64,000 bases of DNA from Microvirga vignae (GTDB taxonomy: Bacteria > Pseudomonadota > Alphaproteobacteria > Rhizobiales > Beijerinckiaceae): assembly GCF_001017175.1 (NCBI RefSeq), contig NZ_LCYG01000020.1, positions 1 to 64,000 on the forward strand. Direction: 5' to 3'. The notes beneath the pieces are model-generated. The model was not told the origin of the DNA and searched no databases. It saw nothing but the letters and a program-made list of their open reading frames with translations. Made by a program: the position numbers and the translations under genes. Numbering within the stretch: position 1 is the first letter of the stretch; each line of letters opens with the position of its first letter. Shown in pieces: positions 62,290 to 64,000 of the stretch.

Positions 62290-63408
62290 ATGCTCGACTG
62301 GGATACTCCTCGGAACACTGCTCAACCCGCATCCATCCGCCCTGCCCCTCTTGCCGATACCACGGGCCTTGGCGCCATCGACCGCAGCGGCGGGCGTGTC
62401 AGTGTAGATGAGAAGGCAATGATCAATTGTCGTGCCGATGTGAACCAACTGCTGCCACTCAAATACAAATGGGCCTGGGAGAAGTATCTCTCCGCCTGCA
62501 ACAATCACTGGATGCCGACTGAAGTCTCCATGCAGGCGGATATCGCGCTCTGGAAATCGCGTGATGGGCTGACAGAAGACGAGCGGCGCATGATCAAGCG
62601 CAATCTCGGCTTCTTCGCAGCTTCGGAGAGCCTGGTGGCGAACAATATCGTTCTGGCGATTTACCGGCACCTTACCAATCCGGAATGTCGCCAGTACCTG
62701 CTCCGCCAAGCCTTCGAGGAGGCGGTTCACACGCACACTTTCCAATACATCGTGGAGAGCCTTGGCCTTGATGAGGGCGAGCTGTTCAACATGTATCGCG
62801 AGGTTCCCTCGATTACCGACAAGGCCGCCTGGGCGCTCAAGCACACCCAAGGCATCGAGAAGCCCTCATTCGCTACGGGAACTCCGGAAGCAGACCAAGC
62901 GTTTCTGCGCGATCTCATCGCCTTTTACGTCGTTTTCGAAGGCATGTGGTTCTACACGGGATTCGCGCAAATCCTGGCACTGGGCCGCCGCAACAAGATG
63001 GTCGGGATCGCGGAACAGTACCAATACATTCTGCGGGACGAGAGCATCCACCTGAATTTCGGGATCGATGTCATCAACCAGATCAAGATCGAGAACCCGC
63101 ATCTCTGGACGCCAGCCTTCCAGGAAGAAGTTCGCCAGATGCTGCGCGAGGCAGCAGAGCTTGAAGCCGCCTATGGCCGGGACACGATGCCTCGCGGCTT
63201 CCTTGGCCTGAATTCGACCCTGTGCGAGCAATACATGCACTTCATTGCCAATCGCCGCTGCGCTCAGCTTGGCTTAAGCTCTGTCTTCGCCGAGGTCGAC
63301 AATCCCTTCCCATGGATGTCCGAGGCGATGGACCTGAAGAAGGAAAAGAACTTCTTCGAAACTCGCGTCATCGACTACCAGAGCGGCGGTGCTCTGGCTT
63401 GGGACTAA
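62290..63408 (+). CDS. nrdB: Ribonucleoside-diphosphate reductase, beta subunit, class Ic type
   Basis: A 372-residue R2 protein starting [10 protein letters not shown]. Predicted metal ligands are Glu113 (AASESLV), Glu144 and His147 ([10 protein letters not shown]), Glu217 (VFEGMWF), Glu251 and His254 (RDESIHLNF). The first ligand is Glu, not the Asp of standard R2. The position four residues after His147, where the radical Tyr belongs, is Phe151. Spacings (31, 73, 34 and 3) equal those of Chlamydia trachomatis R2 (E89, E120, E193, E227, H230; F127). This identifies a class Ic, Mn/Fe-type subunit. It lies 79 bp after nrdA in one transcription unit under the riboswitch. Confidence 0.95.
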   Translation: MLDWDTPRNTAQPASIRPAPLADTTGLGAIDRSGGRVSVDEKAMINCRADVNQLLPLKYKWAWEKYLSACNNHWMPTEVSMQADIALWKSRDGLTEDERRMIKRNLGFFAASESLVANNIVLAIYRHLTNPECRQYLLRQAFEEAVHTHTFQYIVESLGLDEGELFNMYREVPSITDKAAWALKHTQGIEKPSFATGTPEADQAFLRDLIAFYVVFEGMWFYTGFAQILALGRRNKMVGIAEQYQYILRDESIHLNFGIDVINQIKIENPHLWTPAFQEEVRQMLREAAELEAAYGRDTMPRGFLGLNSTLCEQYMHFIANRRCAQLGLSSVFAEVDNPFPWMSEAMDLKKEKNFFETRVIDYQSGGALAWD

Positions 63409-63418
63409 ACACAAAGAT

Positions 63419-63442
63419 GCGGGGCGCTCGACGGCGCCCCGC
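63419..63442 (+). terminator. Terminator hairpin after nrdB
   Basis: A 9-bp GC stem (GCGGGGCGC...GCGCCCCGC) with a 6-nt loop lies 10 bp after the nrdB stop. The T tract is weak. Its position suggests the end of the nrdAB transcript. Confidence 0.65.
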
Positions 63443-63560
63443 GTATCCTAACCTTGGCGCATCGCGCGGAACCGGAGGTCCGCTCCCAGCGGTGCGCTCC
63501 TCTCAAGACTGAGCATCGGGTCAATCCCAGTAATGGAATCCGCTTTTCTCCTCCGATGCT

Positions 63561-64000
63561 CTAGTGCCGCAGACCAGGTGCTTCTTGGCCGGTACGGGCT
63601 ACGTACTCTGTGTAGCCACCGCCATACTGGTGAATGCCTTCTGGCGTGAGCTCGAGGACCCGGTTTGACAAGGCCGCCAGGAAGTGGCGGTCGTGGGAGA
63701 CGAAGAGCATGGTGCCCTCATAGCGCGAGAGCGCCTCGATCAGCATCTCCTTGGTCGCCATGTCCAGGTGGTTCGTGGGCTCGTCGAGCACCAGGAGGTT
63801 CGGCGGATCGTAAAGCATCTTGGCCATCACGAGACGCGCCTTCTCGCCACCCGACAACACGCGGCATTTTTTCTCCGCATCGTCGCCCGAGAAGCCGAAA
63901 CATCCGGCGAGCGTGCGCAGCGAACCCTGCCCCGCCTGCGGGAACGATTCCTCCAGGAACTCAAACACCGTGCGGTCACCGTCGAGCACCTCCATGGCGT
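63561..64000 (-). CDS. ABC-F family ATPase, C-terminal part
   Basis: The gene runs in from the right edge; only its last 146 or so residues are seen. The second nucleotide-binding domain is recognisable: signature LSGGEKARLVMAKMLYDPPN, Walker B LLVLDEPTNHLDMATKEML and H-loop MLFVSHDRHFLAALSNRVLE. The DEPTNHLD and SHDR motifs are diagnostic of ABC-F proteins (Uup/EttA/YheS type), which act on ribosomes or on DNA and not in membrane transport. The C-terminus is short after the H-loop, without a long coiled-coil tail as in Uup. Confidence 0.9.
   Translation of the reverse strand, partial: AMEVLDGDRTVFEFLEESFPQAGQGSLRTLAGCFGFSGDDAEKKCRVLSGGEKARLVMAKMLYDPPNLLVLDEPTNHLDMATKEMLIEALSRYEGTMLFVSHDRHFLAALSNRVLELTPEGIHQYGGGYTEYVARTGQEAPGLRH

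Noticed and set aside
1..64000. tRNA or rRNA genes
   Set aside because: I looked for tRNA-like cloverleaf ends and conserved rRNA stretches by eye and saw none. A covariance scan was not possible here.

Overview
The window is GC-rich DNA from an alphaproteobacterium, most likely of the order Hyphomicrobiales (rhizobia/Methylobacteriaceae-like). This is inferred from the gene families, the IS types and the preTA/hydantoinase/RutR-like set, not from a 16S gene. It has two halves: a rearranged, IS-littered cell-surface polysaccharide region (about 1-36 kb) and an orderly metabolic chromosome region (about 36-64 kb).

Polysaccharide region. A minus-strand operon (6.9 to 2.4 kb) encodes an alpha/alpha-toroid protein, an AAC(3)-type N-acyltransferase, a frameshifted MaoC hydratase, an FkbH-like HAD protein and an acyl carrier protein. 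This looks like an ACP-dependent acyl decoration module. A plus-strand operon (8.0-10.9 kb) has a GT4 glycosyltransferase, an XrtA-type polysaccharide deacetylase and a formyltransferase. Further on are wecB, a truncated GT4, a CelD-like acyltransferase, a methyltransferase and another GT4. A minus-strand operon (29.0 to 21.2 kb) follows: sugar transferase, wecC, GT4, O-antigen ligase/polymerase, deacetylase, flippase. wecB plus wecC predict UDP-ManNAcA. An ATP-grasp ligase and a metallophosphoesterase (29.7-31.7 kb) lie behind an AT-rich upstream region.

Mobile DNA. There is one IS5-family element with a frameshifted transposase, two IS3-family elements, one IS30-family element nested in an IS3 remnant, one disabled IS110 gene, and many fragments. 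A 51-bp repeat occurs three times beside IS3 material, and a 96-bp segment is duplicated in tandem upstream of the sugar transferase gene.

Metabolic region. VanZ-like, DUF763 and patatin genes lead into a complete reductive pyrimidine catabolism locus (39.1-49.4 kb): beta-ureidopropionase/carbamoylase, dihydropyrimidinase, an NMT1-type ABC importer, a RutR-like TetR regulator and PreA/PreT. A near-consensus RutR palindrome lies upstream of preT. Next (49.9-58.9 kb) are two FAD oxidoreductases, a polar amino-acid-type ABC importer, a GntR/UTRA regulator, and a divergent SIS-domain deglycase with a PfkB kinase; together these resemble loci for uptake and breakdown of Amadori products (fructosyl amino acids).

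The last part (59-63.4 kb) is a cobalamin riboswitch followed by nrdA and nrdB. The NrdB has Phe in place of the radical Tyr and Glu as first metal ligand, with the spacing of class Ic (Chlamydia-type Mn/Fe) R2 proteins. The window ends inside an ABC-F ATPase gene.
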